From the IMG/VR virus record IMGVR_UViG_3300025010_001927, positions 1-54,262 of that record: DNA of 54,262 nucleotides; one strand, given 5' to 3'. The notes under the pieces were generated by a model, which saw only the letters and a list, made by a program, of their open reading frames with translations, did not search any database and was not told the origin of the DNA. The stretch comes from a virus. Every line of letters begins with the position of its first letter. The stretch's first letter is position 1. The position numbers were made by a program, and so were the translations under genes. Positions 34,884 through 42,677 of the stretch are shown here, one piece after another.

Positions 34884-36551
34884 ATGAAACAAATCCCATC
34901 ACATAGCCAAAATGACTTTACTGACAAAGAATCAGTTAGTTTGATAGAAAACACCTTAGCTCACCACAAAAGGGTGATGTCAAAACTATATTCAAGTGAT
35001 AAGTGGCCTAATATTGATGGGCATATTGAAGTTCAAGATGTTAATAACATCCTAGTGGGGCGTTCATATGTACAGGTGAAGACACTTCCTGTTAATCACA
35101 ACTTAAAGTTTGCATGTCCGGTATCTTTTTTTTCAAGCTGCGAGTTAGAACCATGTTTTTTGTTTGGTGTCGATAATCAAAATGGGAGAGTCTATTGGCT
35201 TTATTTCGATGCTCACGTTATAAAAGAAATTGACTTTGAAGATAATACATCTACAAAAACGATTGAGTTTAACGAATCACAATACTTTGACAAGAATAAA
35301 ACAGATTATGTTGAGGCTTGGGAAAAAATCATCAAGGACAATCAACAAAAATTCAAACACTACAACGAGCTCAAGACTTCATATGAGCTGATTCTCAGCA
35401 GTTCTAATAGAGCTATAGGGAAAACTGATAAGAACTTTTCTAAGATTCATCTATTTCTTGATGAACTCAATAACAAATTAGACCACCAATTTCAAATAGT
35501 AAAAGACATCTTTTATCCAAGAACCTGGAAAATAGGACTTGCTTACTACGATTATGAAGGCACCACGGTTAGTTATACTCCATTTCCCATTCCCATCGAT
35601 CAAAATGACGTTCAAATAAAAGAAGTTGACAACACTTTGCGAGATAAATTGAAGCAACAAGGCCTTGGGTTTACTGGACACTTTGCTGAAAACCCTATTG
35701 AGGTTAGGCCAAGAGAATATGCGAAAGAAATTATAGGTTCAAAAATGACATCTATCTTGGAGAGGCAACTTCTAAACCACAAAGGGCACGAGTTGTTGGC
35801 TCAAGAAACTGTGTTTAACTTCATTAATAGTTACCACGACTACTTAGATTTACCTAAAAAAGACTCTTACTCTGTCGAAGAAGTAAAAAGTAGCAATGAA
35901 TTAATGCGGATGAAAAACACTTCCTTGTTATCTATAAATGCAAGGCACATCAATCTAAGTATTTTTTGGGAACTCTTAAATTTCTTGGAATCAAAACAAC
36001 TGCCAATCAGTAGAGTGTATAGGGCAAAAGATTTTTCAAGGATTCCCAATGGTGGCTGGGTTTGGGATGTTTTCTCAAAACCAGATACGGAACATAACTT
36101 AAATATTGTTTTTGATAATCTTCCTTCGGCTTATGAACAGCTCATCTTTAATAACTTCCCTTTGCTTAAAGAAGAGTTTTCACTCTTTCAAGAAGCAGAC
36201 AAAATCCTCGTTCGCTACAAGCTTAAAGAAAGGTACACGGATTACGGCTCAGGACCTACTTATGAAATGTTTTACCTCAAGGCAGATAGTGGTGCTTCAC
36301 AAAAATCAATTGAAGTAATAGGAGATAGTGAGGCAGATGTACTTAACAAGTTATTTTATAGTGGTGGACCTTACAAATTTGAATATAAGGGTATCCAATA
36401 CACCTTACTTTCAGTACATCACAGCGTCCTAGATTTTATTTACGACGATACGCCATTATTCAAGTTAGTGTACGAAATACTCCTTCAAAGAGTTAAACAG
36501 TATTTTGAAAAAAGTAAGCAAGAACAGTCTATGGAGATTGCTAAACCTTAG
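34884..36551 (+). CDS. DUF4365 PD-(D/E)XK nuclease-like protein, long form
   Basis: The first ~120 of 555 residues match DUF4365: 'ESVSLIENTLAHHKRVMSKLYSSDKWPNIDGHIEV' (conserved Asp) and 'SYVQVKTLPV' (Q-V-K catalytic strand), a restriction-endonuclease-like fold. The rest is helical plus beta with no known motif; it includes a repeat-like 'FYPRTWKIGLAYYDYEGTTVSYTPFP' and a large C-terminal part. Stand-alone DUF4365 proteins are common in defence islands. It diverges from the RM operon. It may be a separate restriction-like factor; activity is inferred. Confidence 0.7.
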   Translation: MKQIPSHSQNDFTDKESVSLIENTLAHHKRVMSKLYSSDKWPNIDGHIEVQDVNNILVGRSYVQVKTLPVNHNLKFACPVSFFSSCELEPCFLFGVDNQNGRVYWLYFDAHVIKEIDFEDNTSTKTIEFNESQYFDKNKTDYVEAWEKIIKDNQQKFKHYNELKTSYELILSSSNRAIGKTDKNFSKIHLFLDELNNKLDHQFQIVKDIFYPRTWKIGLAYYDYEGTTVSYTPFPIPIDQNDVQIKEVDNTLRDKLKQQGLGFTGHFAENPIEVRPREYAKEIIGSKMTSILERQLLNHKGHELLAQETVFNFINSYHDYLDLPKKDSYSVEEVKSSNELMRMKNTSLLSINARHINLSIFWELLNFLESKQLPISRVYRAKDFSRIPNGGWVWDVFSKPDTEHNLNIVFDNLPSAYEQLIFNNFPLLKEEFSLFQEADKILVRYKLKERYTDYGSGPTYEMFYLKADSGASQKSIEVIGDSEADVLNKLFYSGGPYKFEYKGIQYTLLSVHHSVLDFIYDDTPLFKLVYEILLQRVKQYFEKSKQEQSMEIAKP

Positions 36552-36558
36552 GTTGTTT

Positions 36559-37119
36559 TTACTCAAAGCTTATTGTGGACAGTATCTGCTCAGTAATCAC
36601 TTTGTTTTCTTCAGTAGGTGGCCATGTCGAGAAAGAGAGGGGTTTACCGTCTTTAATGACAAGAACTTGGTATCTAGTCTTAGGACCAATAACAAGCCCT
36701 TCAAAGCCCACGTAATCGCCTACGGTGGCTTCTTTGATGGTGCCTGGGTCTGTATCTTTCTTTACTTGTTCTAATCCTTGTTCTGTCATTTCGTTGTCGG
36801 CTTGATAAAGGCTATAAAGTTGGTAAGTCGGTTCATCCTCAGGCCCTGATTCTATATAAAAATTGATAAACCGATCATTTGCTATGTCTTGCCTAAATCT
36901 CATTCCTTCAGGCACAGTCACATAAAGTCCGACAGGTGCTATAAACTTCTCGTTTTGTTTAAGTGATCTGCCTGGAGTTGCCTCTGGTGTTGGAGTAGTC
37001 TGAACTTGTTCTGGTATAGGCGCCGCCGATTTAATGGCCGCTTGCCTTTGGGAATATATCCATATACCTGATATGACGATCACGGCGAGAGCAATAAGTG
37101 TTATTGGTTTTAGTTTCAT
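36559..37119 (-). CDS. membrane-anchored extracytoplasmic protein, unknown
   Basis: The ATG at 37119 gives 186 residues: an N-terminal hydrophobic helix at ~4-20 ('ITLIALAVIVISGIWIYSQ') that anchors or leads export, a Pro/Thr-rich spacer (TTPTPEATPG), then a ~130-residue beta-rich domain ('VGLYVTVPEGMRFRQD', 'DYVGFEGLVIGPKTRYQVLVIKDGKPL'). No Cys. A longer frame to 37242 overlaps the upstream gene and would remove the clean membrane start. It is last in the leftward envelope cargo and converges on DUF4365. No family recognised. Confidence 0.55.
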   Translation of the reverse strand: MKLKPITLIALAVIVISGIWIYSQRQAAIKSAAPIPEQVQTTPTPEATPGRSLKQNEKFIAPVGLYVTVPEGMRFRQDIANDRFINFYIESGPEDEPTYQLYSLYQADNEMTEQGLEQVKKDTDPGTIKEATVGDYVGFEGLVIGPKTRYQVLVIKDGKPLSFSTWPPTEENKVITEQILSTISFE

Positions 37120-37123
37120 ATTC

Positions 37124-37639
37124 TTATTTTTCAGGTCTTTGACTTGGTCCACCGCGTCCACTTGGCATAAATAGGTAGTTATAAGCGGTGAAATCGTTGG
37201 CGAATTTAGCTTTGTTGAGCAAGGTATCCGCAATTTCTTCATCAGTCATTTGGTAGTTCAAGTAGTAATGACTGTTTATGTCGATAGTATTGTTACCAAC
37301 TTTGATTGAATCTTCTTGGCCAGATGTAGTGTCTTTAGTTGTCTCCAAGAGTTTGTTGAGCTTTGCTTCGCTATCTATAAATCCATAGTAGTAAAGGTTA
37401 CCCACTATGCCTTGGACTGTTGTTGTCTTGCTTACTCGTAAGTCAACGCCGTTTACAGCCATTTCCTCGGCTTCAGCGGGGCTTACACGCATATGTTCTA
37501 TAAAGTAAGCCTCTACGGTCTTACGTTGTTCTGGTGGAAGATAATTTTCAGGGTAGGGGTTGCGATTCTTTAGGTAAAAATAACTTCCGGCGAGCAGTAG
37601 GAGGATGGTTATTGTGATTACTATCATTGTTCTTCTCAT
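37124..37639 (-). CDS. membrane-anchored extracytoplasmic protein, possibly MltG-like N domain
   Basis: From ATG 37639 there are 171 residues: one N-terminal helix ('MIVITITILLLLAGSYFYL'), then a helical/mixed domain of ~140 with a segment 'VQGIVGNLYYYGFIDSEAKLNKLLETT' that recalls the substrate-binding region upstream of MltG catalytic domains, though no catalytic Glu motif follows. It ends four bases before the 186-residue gene start. On the minus strand TAGACT, a 17-base spacer and TATATT precede it and serve as the likely promoter. Confidence 0.5.
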   Translation of the reverse strand: MRRTMIVITITILLLLAGSYFYLKNRNPYPENYLPPEQRKTVEAYFIEHMRVSPAEAEEMAVNGVDLRVSKTTTVQGIVGNLYYYGFIDSEAKLNKLLETTKDTTSGQEDSIKVGNNTIDINSHYYLNYQMTDEEIADTLLNKAKFANDFTAYNYLFMPSGRGGPSQRPEK

Positions 37640-37731
37640 GGCTGTATGAGCTAAATATATCAAATTTGAGTGCTATAGTCTAGTTTTTTCCTACTTATCT
37701 TATTTGTCTTACAAAACCTTTCAAGAACGAA

Positions 37732-37758
37732 CCTAGCCCCTTGATCAGGGGGGCTAGG
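37732..37758 (-). terminator. terminator-like hairpin after the secreted-protein genes
   Basis: CCTAGCCCC and GGGGCTAGG form a nine-pair stem with a short loop. On the minus strand it lies 29 bases past the stop of the 172-residue secreted protein and is followed by TTCGTTCTT. It separates the two halves of the envelope cargo. Confidence 0.6.
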
Positions 37759-37786
37759 CAGGAACAGATATAAAACGAAGACTTAC

Positions 37787-38305
37787 CTAGTCGGCTATCT
37801 TCATTTCATCAAAGCCAATCTTGGATGTGCCATTGCATGGATTGTCATCCAACCAGACATTTCCAATGTTGTACCACCACGGATCGCTTGGATCTGTTCT
37901 TACCCAGGCATCATAGTATGAATTCTGGTTTATAGAAAAGTGATACTGGCTTGCTGTATTGTAGCTGAGCAAGTACGGAGCTGCCGTGTTAACCGCATTA
38001 GTCCCTGGAATATAGGTATCATGCGTAGCCCAACCATTTGGACCAGCACCGTTATTCCATTTGGCATAATTACTTAGCGAACATCCAGAGTAGGTATACT
38101 TCATGTGTGTTGGACTACAACTTCCACTGTCATAACAGTAACCTTCATTGTTCACCTGGTACCAGTACTGACCTGGACCATATGCCGTATAGTAGCCTCC
38201 ATCGTTTGCGTAGATAGTGACTGCAGCGTGGGCAGCTTGTGCTCCTGTTGTCATCATGAAGACTCCAACAAGTAACCCGAATAGCATTTTTGATAGTTTT
38301 TTCAT
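37787..38305 (-). CDS. secreted Tyr/Asn/Gly-rich protein
   Basis: From the ATG at 38305 (AGAAAGGAGGTGA just upstream) the product has 172 residues: a classic signal peptide ending 'AQAAHA', then a mature region of ~140 rich in Tyr, Asn, Trp and Gly, with four Cys ('YCYDSGSC', 'SGCSL', 'DNPCNG') that could pair. Composition suggests an extracellular beta-rich fold. It has no membrane helix after the signal peptide. It follows the PepSY-like secreted protein with a 37-base gap and shares its ribosome site pattern. No family recognised. A surface or exclusion function is a guess. Confidence 0.6.
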   Translation of the reverse strand: MKKLSKMLFGLLVGVFMMTTGAQAAHAAVTIYANDGGYYTAYGPGQYWYQVNNEGYCYDSGSCSPTHMKYTYSGCSLSNYAKWNNGAGPNGWATHDTYIPGTNAVNTAAPYLLSYNTASQYHFSINQNSYYDAWVRTDPSDPWWYNIGNVWLDDNPCNGTSKIGFDEMKIAD

Positions 38306-38342
38306 TTTTTTCACCTCCTTTCTTTTTTATTTTTGCCCTCGC

Positions 38343-39083
38343 TTACAATCCCAGCGTATTTGTATAGCTGAGAAGATCGCCTCCGACAGTAAATCCTACC
38401 TGTACGAATGGCTTGGTACTATCTACTTCTCTTGATCCATCTACGAATCTGAAGAAATAGTTTGTTCCGCCTTTTTCACCAGTACTTGCAGTTAATTTGC
38501 TGAGATCAGCATTTGGTGCATTCTTGGCGATGAACTCTCTGGCTTTTGCTTCCAATTGCTCAGGAGTAAACTTTGCTTCGGTGTTATACACCTTGGCAGC
38601 TTCTCCGATTGCCAATGGAGCTGGTCCGAATTGAACGATTTCATTCGTTCGCATATCAACCTCGAAGTAGTCTTTGCCTACCATGTAGAATTCAGCATTA
38701 ACTTGGTTGTTATAGCTTGATCTAGAAGTAGAGACGTACTCAGGATTGAGACCGTCATTACCAGTAAAAGCTCGGATTTTTGCGACTGCAGCTGATCTCT
38801 CTGATGCTGGACGAGCCAGAGATTCTTCCTTCGCGTTGGAAGCCTGTCTGTGTAAGTCCACTAATTGCTTAGCGGAATCACCAGTAAAGACTTTTTCACC
38901 GTCGTGAACTCCGTCACTGACGTTGCCAGCGTTAATGGCAGCTTCTGTCTTGGTCTTCAAGCTCTCGGTAAGGGCATCGAGACTTGGGCCAGACTGTGCA
39001 GAAACAGCAGTTACTAATCCTGCTAATGCTACGACTGCAGCGAATGCAGGTAGCACGATTTTGGCTTGATTTTTGATTTTCAT
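38343..39083 (-). CDS. secreted paralogue of the anti-sigma ectodomain (PepSY-like)
   Basis: From ATG 39083 (AAAGGAGGTGA site) the product has 246 residues with a signal peptide ending 'VSA'. Mature residues ~85-240 show the same pattern as the extracytoplasmic part of the anti-sigma protein (40337-41266): 'AVAKIRAFTG' versus 'AVAAIRDFMD', 'TNEIVQFG' versus 'TNQIVEMA', 'AREFIAKNAP' versus 'AREFIANHQI', then 'NYFFRFVDG' versus 'NYFLTWRGN'. This looks like the PepSY/YcdB-type domain. No Cys; no membrane anchor after the signal peptide. The promoter at 39240-39268 and a repressor-type operator at 39201-39228 lie upstream. Confidence 0.65.
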   Translation of the reverse strand: MKIKNQAKIVLPAFAAVVALAGLVTAVSAQSGPSLDALTESLKTKTEAAINAGNVSDGVHDGEKVFTGDSAKQLVDLHRQASNAKEESLARPASERSAAVAKIRAFTGNDGLNPEYVSTSRSSYNNQVNAEFYMVGKDYFEVDMRTNEIVQFGPAPLAIGEAAKVYNTEAKFTPEQLEAKAREFIAKNAPNADLSKLTASTGEKGGTNYFFRFVDGSREVDSTKPFVQVGFTVGGDLLSYTNTLGL

Positions 39084-39122
39084 TTTTTTCACCTCCTTTC
39101 TATTGTGTTTTAATTAATAAAT

Positions 39123-39153
39123 AACCCAGCGATAATTATTAATAAGCTGGGTT
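39123..39153. terminator. hairpin between MltG and the secreted-protein genes
   Basis: AACCCAGC (39123-39130) and GCTGGGTT (39146-39153) are perfect inverted repeats. It is followed by TTTTC on the plus strand and by ATTTATT on the minus strand, so it is a weak terminator either way or a leader structure of the secreted-protein transcript, which must cross it. Confidence 0.5.
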
Positions 39154-39200
39154 TTCAGGGAAAATAAATGAGATAGATTGAAGCGAGTTGGTGGGTATTG

Positions 39201-39228
39201 AGTAAGAGTTATCTTATTATTCTTACTT
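39201..39228. promoter_or_regulatory. GTAAGA-N4-TCTTAY operator downstream of the secreted-protein promoter
   Basis: GTAAGA-GTTA-TCTTAT (39202-39217) plus an added half-site TCTTACTT (39221-39228). The same GTAAGA-N4-TCTTAC palindrome occurs at the repressor gene (50360-50375) and at the integrase (52582-52601). The site lies just past the promoter at 39240-39268, in the minus direction, where a bound repressor would block elongation or initiation. Confidence 0.6.
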
Positions 39229-39239
39229 CTCATACATCA

Positions 39240-39268
39240 ATGATTGCAGAACATTTTGAGAATGTCAA
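39240..39268 (-). promoter_or_regulatory. promoter of the secreted-protein genes
   Basis: Minus strand: TTGACA (39263-39268), a 17-base spacer and AATCAT (39240-39245). The start of transcription would be near 39233, about 150 bases upstream of the PepSY-like start. The -35 box is perfect. The operator sits immediately downstream. Confidence 0.6.
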
Positions 39269-39313
39269 GTCCTGTTTATTAGTGGTGATTACTGGGCTTA
39301 TTACTCGAGGAGA

Positions 39314-40282
39314 TTAGCGAAGATACTGGTCAATATTTAGTTCGTGTTCTGCAAAGGATTCACTACAGTGGATGATTCCTTCTGAGTCGTGGAGATAGTA
39401 GATACAATCTGTCGCTTCTGGGTTCAAGACCGCCTCAATAGCGTCCATACCTGGGTTAGAGATTGGGTGAGGAGGCAATCCTTTGTTGAGATATGTATTA
39501 AAGGGTGACTCTATGCTCCTAGTGTCGCTTCCTTTAATAGGTGACCACCAGTCGTTTTCAGTTTTTCCTCTTGCGTATTGCACCGTGGCATCAATTTCCA
39601 GTTGTTTGTTTTGATCAAGTCTATTCCATAGTATTCCAGCAATTAGTGGCATATCATGGGGTCCTGCTGCCTCACGTTGGATAATTGAGGCAAGAGTGAG
39701 TGCGGTGGTCCATTTAATGTTCTTTGCGGTGAATTCCTCTGGGTAGCCGGCGAACCGTTCGTTGAAACGATTTATCATTCGCTTAGCCGTATCTAGTCCG
39801 TTTTCGTCAGTTGGTATTAGGTATGTGTCTGGAAAATATACTCCTTCTCTGTAGTCGTATTGCATCGCTGTGTAGGTGGTGTTCCACTTTTCGAGTTCCT
39901 CATTACTCCAGTGAAGTTCTTTTGCCAAACGCTCGCCAATTTCTTCTTTTCTGAGTCCTTCTGGGATAGTGATCCATTTGAGCTGTGGCTCAGAGGTTAG
40001 GACGATTACGAGTTCCCGGGCATTCATGCTCTGGGAGATTCTATATCCGCCTGGTTCAATTGAGCCGAAGCGGAGGGTCATTATGCGTGCTAAGGGTAAG
40101 GCCCAGGGGAATCGAAGATACTTGCTGTCGCTAAGCCGTTTGGTTGTTTGCTCCTGGTTTGTTCGACTAATGGTAAAAATTGCTGGACCTGCTTCATTTT
40201 TCGGTGCACTTGTGATGAAAAGTGCCGAAGCAAGAAGTATCGTTGCTACGGCTATTGTTGCAAAAATCTTTATGTTTTTCAT
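39314..40282 (-). CDS. mltG: MltG/YceG-like endolytic transglycosylase
   Basis: 322 residues: a signal-anchor at ~5-25, then the MltG fold with the 'EGLRKEEIGERLAKEL' LysM-like segment, 'EGVYFPDTYLIP', the catalytic region 'LASIIQREAAGPHDMPLIAGILWNRL' (Glu in QREAA), 'IDATVQYA', 'ESPFNTYLNKGLPPHPISNPGMDAIEAVLNP' and 'HCSESFAEHELN'. MltG cuts nascent glycan strands to end them. It is full length and has the expected catalytic Glu. It lies after the anti-sigma gene with a 54-base gap. Housekeeping MltG in cells is usually beside other genes; here it is prophage cargo or a captured copy. Confidence 0.9.
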   Translation of the reverse strand: MKNIKIFATIAVATILLASALFITSAPKNEAGPAIFTISRTNQEQTTKRLSDSKYLRFPWALPLARIMTLRFGSIEPGGYRISQSMNARELVIVLTSEPQLKWITIPEGLRKEEIGERLAKELHWSNEELEKWNTTYTAMQYDYREGVYFPDTYLIPTDENGLDTAKRMINRFNERFAGYPEEFTAKNIKWTTALTLASIIQREAAGPHDMPLIAGILWNRLDQNKQLEIDATVQYARGKTENDWWSPIKGSDTRSIESPFNTYLNKGLPPHPISNPGMDAIEAVLNPEATDCIYYLHDSEGIIHCSESFAEHELNIDQYLR

Positions 40283-40336
40283 AATTCACCCCAAGTATAC
40301 CGGGACTTTTAAGAATATCCAGTTTTCGCTTTTCAC

Positions 40337-41266
40337 CTATCGTTTAAGATGGTTTGAAAAGTGAACTATTTGGCCTCCTTGTGTCATTGTGAGAGTTAGC
40401 TGAGGAGTAAATGTTTCGCCATTTTCTTTTCTTGGGTTACCTCTCCAGGTAAGGAAATAATTTACATGACCTGATTCATCGTCCTTCGCTTCACTAACTA
40501 GGGTGAGTTTTTCTACCTCTATTTTTCCTAGGGCTATTTGGTGATTTGCTATAAATTCACGCGCCCGCTTTTCAGCCTCTGGTTGTGAGTAGCGTGGAGT
40601 ATAGTCATATTCTTTCTTAGGACTGGACCACCTAGAACCATCTTTATTTTCTCCCCAAGCGCCCTCTATAGCCGCCATCTCAACGATCTGATTTGTTTTT
40701 ATCTCGATTATGAATCGATCAAAATCTAAGGTGTAGGTTTCTATAAGTGGTTCCTCGTCTTGATTGTTTGGATTTCTAACAACGCATTCGTACTCAACAT
40801 TTGCATCTGGCCTATCCATAAAATCTCTTATGGCTGCTACTGCTTTTTCCTGTTCCTCTGGAGGTCTTGCGCTGACAGAACACCATTCTTGCTGAGTTTG
40901 CTTATACTTCTGAGTATTCTTGTCTCTGTAGGTTGGATCGTTGCTGAGCAGTTGTGTAAGCTCCTGTTGTAGTTGGTTTTTTAAGTTGATAAGTGCATCA
41001 ATAATGGATCCCTTAGCAAAAACAGGTGAGTTGTTGGTAAGGACTCCGACAAAGAAAACAAGTAAAACTACTGTCGCAAAAGCAAGAGGGAATCTAAAGG
41101 TCCAGAACGGTCTTGGGGCAGGAGTGAACGTTTTATCCAATTCAACCTCTAGTTCTTTTTCTTCTCTCACTCTCGCCAAGATTTGTTTTTCCAACATACT
41201 TATATGTTTGAATTCTTTTTTACTTTCCTGAAGGAAAAATGATCGAATAATGTTTCGTAATTTCAT
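40337..41266 (-). CDS. membrane anti-sigma factor with PepSY-like ectodomain
   Basis: 309 residues. Residues ~1-50 are a charged cytoplasmic domain ('KKEFKHISMLEKQILARVREEKELE') suited to bind sigma. One membrane helix at ~55-73 ('FRFPLAFATVVLLVFFVGVLT') follows. The outside part (~85-309) has 'VAAIRDFMD', 'IEIKTNQIVEM', 'YSQPEAEKRAREFIA' and 'VNYFLTWRGN', a PepSY-like layout shared with the secreted protein at 38343-39083. It overlaps the sigma gene by four bases (ATGA), the usual sigma/anti-sigma arrangement. The inhibitory role is inferred from that arrangement. No zinc-finger anti-sigma motif is seen. Confidence 0.7.
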   Translation of the reverse strand: MKLRNIIRSFFLQESKKEFKHISMLEKQILARVREEKELEVELDKTFTPAPRPFWTFRFPLAFATVVLLVFFVGVLTNNSPVFAKGSIIDALINLKNQLQQELTQLLSNDPTYRDKNTQKYKQTQQEWCSVSARPPEEQEKAVAAIRDFMDRPDANVEYECVVRNPNNQDEEPLIETYTLDFDRFIIEIKTNQIVEMAAIEGAWGENKDGSRWSSPKKEYDYTPRYSQPEAEKRAREFIANHQIALGKIEVEKLTLVSEAKDDESGHVNYFLTWRGNPRKENGETFTPQLTLTMTQGGQIVHFSNHLKR

Positions 41267-41766
41267 AGCAGTGATTCTTTAAGCTTAACTATCGCTCTGT
41301 AAAAGCGCATTTTAACGGCGGGCTCTTTTGAATCAAGAGCGGTTGCGATATCGTCAAAGGACATTTCTTCATTGACTCGCAGTCTGATAATTTCCTGCTC
41401 AGCCGGCTTAAGCTTTTTGAGTGCTGACGTTACTTTCTCAACATCTTCCTCATGGGTAATTTTTGCCTCCAACAATACTTCTACGTCGCTATCGTCAAAC
41501 AACTCAATATTATTTTGTTCGATCGAGAGAGTATTCTTATTGGATCTAAACATGTCTGTTATAACGTGTCTGCAGATAGTCAGGAGCCAACTTTTCAACT
41601 CGCCCTCACTGTTAAATTTGAAATTGTTGTATGCTTTCATAGCTTTTAAAAAGGTTTCTTGGACGGCATCATCGATGTCGTCTTGTTGGGACAAGGACTT
41701 TTTCGCAAAAAAATAAACTAGTCGGATGTAATCTCTGACTACATCTTCAAAAGGTGGTTTCATCAT
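41263..41766 (-). CDS. ECF-type sigma-70 family factor
   Basis: 167 residues. Region 2 appears as 'LVYFFAKKSLSQQDDIDDAVQETFLKAMKAYNNFKFNSEGELKSWLLTICRHVITDMFRS' (~17-75) and region 4 as 'VTSALKKLKPAEQEIIRLRVNEEMSFDDIATALDSKEPAVKMRFYRAIVKLKESL' (~112-165). No region 3 is present, so it is an extracytoplasmic-function sigma. It directs polymerase to a small promoter set and is held by the overlapping anti-sigma. It is the first gene of the leftward envelope cargo. Confidence 0.9.
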   Translation of the reverse strand: MMKPPFEDVVRDYIRLVYFFAKKSLSQQDDIDDAVQETFLKAMKAYNNFKFNSEGELKSWLLTICRHVITDMFRSNKNTLSIEQNNIELFDDSDVEVLLEAKITHEEDVEKVTSALKKLKPAEQEIIRLRVNEEMSFDDIATALDSKEPAVKMRFYRAIVKLKESLL

Positions 41767-41917
41767 TTTTTATTTGTCCTGTCCCACCCCTCTATAAAAG
41801 AGAACGGATGAGTTTTGGAAAAGTAACATTTTCGCTTTCTTACACAATTATAGCGAACTTCTTAGGGAAGAGGTTGAATATACTATAGTTCTATCAATGA
41901 ATTACGATAATAATATA

Positions 41918-41946
41918 TTGACAAACGATAAGCCATAAACTATAAT
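41918..41946 (+). promoter_or_regulatory. consensus promoter of the DUF2975/YozG pair
   Basis: TTGACA (41918-41923), 17 bases and TATAAT (41941-41946), a perfect consensus. AACGA and TCGTT flank the spacer and -10 box as an inverted repeat, a possible operator for the YozG-like regulator. Confidence 0.75.
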
Positions 41947-41975
41947 TTTGTCGTTAAAGCAAACAAGGACTCATT

Positions 41976-42461
41976 ATGAAACGAAGTTCAACATTAATCT
42001 TAAAGGTCGTACTTTGCCTGATCGCGATCGGCACACTTGCCGGTATGCTTTGGTTTCCTCAGACGGAAGGAAGAGCTACTAACCTGGATCTGATCAGTAT
42101 CTATGCCGATCCGCTAATTATTTACACTTATATCGCTTCAATTCCATTTTTCATTGGCTTATACCAAGCATTCAAATTATTAAATCTCATTGATGCTAAT
42201 AAGGCCTTTTCCCAAGGTGCGGTGAACACGCTCAAGAATATGAAGTTTGCTTCCCTTAGCCTTATTGGTTTTATTGCATTAGCTTTGTTTTACATCCGTT
42301 TCTTTGCGCCGCTTGGTGTAGATGATGATCCGGCCGGTCCCACAATGCTTGGTCTTGTCGTGTCAATCGCATTCGGTGTGATTGCCACAGCCGCCGGTGT
42401 CTTTCAAAAGCTTCTCCAGAATGCTGTCGACATAAAATCAGAAAATGATCTAACGGTATGA
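41976..42461 (+). CDS. DUF2975 membrane protein (YoaS-like)
   Basis: 161 residues with four membrane helices: about 8-25, 44-67 ('PLIIYTYIASIPFFIGLYQAFKLL'), 90-110 and 125-150. Conserved features of DUF2975 include the 'FF.glyq..kLL..I...kaFs...v..Lk.mk' segment, here 'FFIGLYQAFKLLNLIDANKAFSQGAVNTLKNMK'. The gene is followed nine bases later by a YozG-like regulator, as in Firmicutes where the pair (YoaS-YozG) is common; function is unknown. A consensus promoter precedes it. Confidence 0.8.
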   Translation: MKRSSTLILKVVLCLIAIGTLAGMLWFPQTEGRATNLDLISIYADPLIIYTYIASIPFFIGLYQAFKLLNLIDANKAFSQGAVNTLKNMKFASLSLIGFIALALFYIRFFAPLGVDDDPAGPTMLGLVVSIAFGVIATAAGVFQKLLQNAVDIKSENDLTV

Positions 42462-42470
42462 GGTATTTTT

Positions 42471-42677
42471 ATGGCAATAATAATAAACATCGATGTCATG
42501 CTGGCAAAGCGGAAAATGAGTGTAACTGAACTTTCACAGAGGGTTGGTATTACTATGGCTAATCTTTCTATTTTAAAAAATGGCAGAGCAAAAGCGATTC
42601 GTTTTTCAACATTGGAGGCAATCTGTAAAGCCTTAGACTGTCAGCCTGGAGATATTCTGGAATATAAGGCTCACTAA
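42471..42677 (+). CDS. YozG-like Xre-family small HTH regulator
   Basis: 68 residues, one HTH_26-type domain over nearly all of it: 'VMLAKRKMSVTELSQRVGITMANLSILKNGRAKAIRFSTLEAICKALDCQPGDILEY'. It is the usual partner of DUF2975 proteins and probably controls the pair from the promoter at 41918-41946. It converges with, and overlaps by four bases, the small minus-strand gene at 42674-42835. Confidence 0.85.
   Translation: MAIIINIDVMLAKRKMSVTELSQRVGITMANLSILKNGRAKAIRFSTLEAICKALDCQPGDILEYKAH

Noticed and set aside
36543-36560. Bidirectional terminator between DUF4365 and the 186-residue gene
   Set aside because: Only a four-pair stem (AACC/GGTT) before TTTTT; too weak to list as a feature.
37692-37712. 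A fourth GTAAGA/TCTTAC operator upstream of 37639
   Set aside because: The half-sites here are direct (TCTTAT, TCTTAC), not inverted with a four-base gap, so it does not match the operator.
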